Assembly: GCF_001039355.2 (NCBI RefSeq)
Contig: NW_019775735.1
Location: forward strand, 302,194 to 366,193
Direction: 5' to 3'
Length of the DNA stretch: 64,000 nt
Source of the DNA: Lingula anatina
Taxonomy: Eukaryota > Brachiopoda > Lingulata > Lingulida > Lingulidae
Part shown: piece after piece, positions 62,430 to 64,000 of the stretch
Position numbering within the stretch: the first letter of the stretch is position 1
Layout: the number at the start of each line of letters is the position of its first letter
The notes under the pieces: generated by a model
Told to the model about the DNA's origin: nothing
Seen by the model: the letters and a program-made list of their open reading frames with translations, nothing else
The model's database searches: none
Made by a program: the position numbers and the translations under genes

Positions 62430-64000
62430 TTCTACTTAGTATACAAACCACTTCTTGTTGAAATTATCTAAAGGGAAATGGTAATTATAAATTAATGTCG
62501 TCAAAATAATCTAATTTATCACGTACTGACAAACCTCGCCAAATGTCAACATTCTTGAAACAGTCTTGAAGCCCACGCGCCGCCGGAGAGTCTGGCCCAT
62601 CTGGATAGCGGTTTTATTTGAGGTCTGAGGACTTTTTGATTTTCCCAGATTGTTTCAGAGTTATGACCAGTGTCAGGGAAGGGGGATCAAGGGTTGATTA
62701 GTAGGTGAAAATAAGCGTTTACCCCAAGCCAATCCGCTAGGTAGTTTTTTGAGTGAAAATCTTACGCTGTGCAACTTCAAGTAATGTTAACAAAACAAAA
62801 TTGTCACCGTGCCCCCTTCCCAAATCTGCCATTTTAACTTTTGGTACATGTTTTGGGTCGCTGTCGTAAGGTTGCCGAGTGTGTGAATTTACCCATGACG
62901 TCATGCAGCTGCTTTTTACGACACAACACCAATGAGATGTTCAAAAACTGGGTTTTGGGTTAACATTTTATTGATTATACAATATAATCGTCGAGTGATG
63001 TCATCACAAGCCGACAACGGGCAGTGATAGCATACTGAGGTACAATACTGTGGTCGCCGTATCACAGTTTTAACTGTAAATTAATATCAACCTGCACACA
63101 CAACCTCTCGGAACATACGACTCTGAGCAATGCTTCAATGTCTCAATTAAGGCCAAGCTCATGCTATTTCATTTCCTTCTTACAATATTAACACAAACGT
63201 AAGTGCCCGTTGATTGGAATAGAACAATTGCATGTTTCAGTGGGGTGATTCACCCATACATGATCTATAAGAAATCAGATCTTTCGTGACACGACGAGAA
63301 TTCTGAATGCCTTCCGGTAAGGGCGTCTTCATCTCTGAACGTCTTGCCGTTATCCTCAAAAAAGTTTATTTCCTTTTTGCAAAATGTGTTGCTAGACAAC
63401 AGATCAAATGACTGCAGCTTGTATGTCTAGTCAAAATACTACCAGATTTGCGTTTTGAAATTGGCAAACTGGTTTGGAATATAGTTGGCCACAATATTTC
63501 TTTTTCACAAGTACGTATTGATAGTATGCCAATTATGCTCTTTGATATTTGAATGTTAAGGATTGATCGAATGTCCATTTTCCAATTTTAAAAGGTCGTA
63601 GTAGTAGTAGATGTTCTCTTGGTTTAAGCACTTCACAGAAGCGATGAGGAGTGAGTTTTTGTCGTTGTCTTGGTGACGCCAGGTTTCCAGACGTTATCGC
63701 ACGCGCCGCATTCTCCCGCCTTTTTTATCAGCAACATGTGACAAGCCTGAAACGAGAGAACAAAATATAAATCAATATTACATTTGGAAAACGTAGATAA
63801 CTGTTCTGCTGAGTTTACCAGTCTGACAAGCCGATACAAAAATGTCCGCCATTTCGTGATCTGTTGGCTGGAACATGTATTGAACTTGTAATGGGAAGTT
63901 GGAACTATCCTGGGTATTGCAGTCCTTTCAGAGAAGCTGAAAGAGCATAACGGATGACACGTAAAATAACGAGTGTAAAATTGCAACCACAGATATGCCT

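Larger units (their letters stand above)
42771..64000. other. Gene-free right flank
   Basis: No second Hox gene, other homeobox or other recognisable coding sequence follows within the window. If the cluster is collinear and co-oriented, Hox2 should lie beyond the right edge. Content includes MITE-like DNA at 46951, microsatellites, two promoter/first-exon-like stretches (50.0 and 52.1 kb), a diverged tandem duplication at 55537, a CpG-rich candidate enhancer at 59040-59400, a perfect inverted repeat at 60720-60823, and a moderately GC-rich stretch at 62520-62960 containing GACGTCATGC. From 63 kb to the end I see nothing definable. Confidence 0.6.

Noticed and set aside
63633-63986. 117-codon minus-strand open frame at the right edge
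   Set aside because: No recognisable domain. Low-complexity Thr/Ser end and no supporting signals.
42771-64000. A Hox2 gene in the right flank
   Set aside because: No second YPWM-type exon or homeodomain frame is present on either strand.

Overview
The window reads as animal nuclear DNA: AT-rich, full of microsatellites and homopolymer runs, with retrotransposon scraps, one gene with a large intron, and a single undetermined base near 9185. The only protein-coding gene I can support is a Hox gene of paralogy group 3 (Hox3), plus strand. It has two coding exons (25552-26002 and 41341-41882) separated by an intron of about 15.3 kb, giving a predicted 330-residue protein. It has the Hox3-type amino end, the IYPWM hexapeptide, a complete homeodomain closely resembling group 3 proteins, and the short carboxy-terminal PKL-HL tail. 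The host is a bilaterian with an unduplicated-style, loosely packed Hox cluster, most likely a marine invertebrate (lophotrochozoan, or an invertebrate deuterostome). I cannot narrow it further from sequence alone.

Layout. 1-25454 is gene-free flank, facing Hox4 if the usual co-oriented order holds. It contains microsatellites, two adjoining non-LTR retrotransposon 3' ends (8644-9228) and several GC-richer islands that look regulatory (around 10.0-10.3, 15.05-15.26, 18.66-18.96, 21.1-21.4 and 24.3-25.4 kb). 25441-26002 is the Hox3 proximal region and exon 1. 26003-41340 is the intron, with a nuclear-receptor half-site cluster at 30828-30870, a PBX/MEIS composite site at 34201, a candidate conserved block at 36.1-37.1 kb, a diverged tandem duplication at 37800-37944 and a MITE-like element at 39809-39976. 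41341-41882 is exon 2. 41883-64000 is gene-free flank, presumably towards Hox2. It holds MITE-like elements, two promoter/first-exon-like stretches (about 50.0-50.25 and 52.09-52.24 kb), a CpG-rich block with MEIS and PBX-Hox sites (59.04-59.4 kb) and a perfect 21-bp inverted repeat (60720-60823).

Taken together, the window is a transcription-factor gene embedded in a large, probably regulatory, gene desert. The most interesting candidates are cis-regulatory: the AGGTCA-type cluster in the Hox3 intron, which includes a perfect DR2, and the TALE/Hox-type sites spread around the gene. All regulatory calls are motif-based inferences without expression or conservation data. I found no tRNA, rRNA, CRISPR, or recognisable microRNA (miR-10 was looked for by eye).
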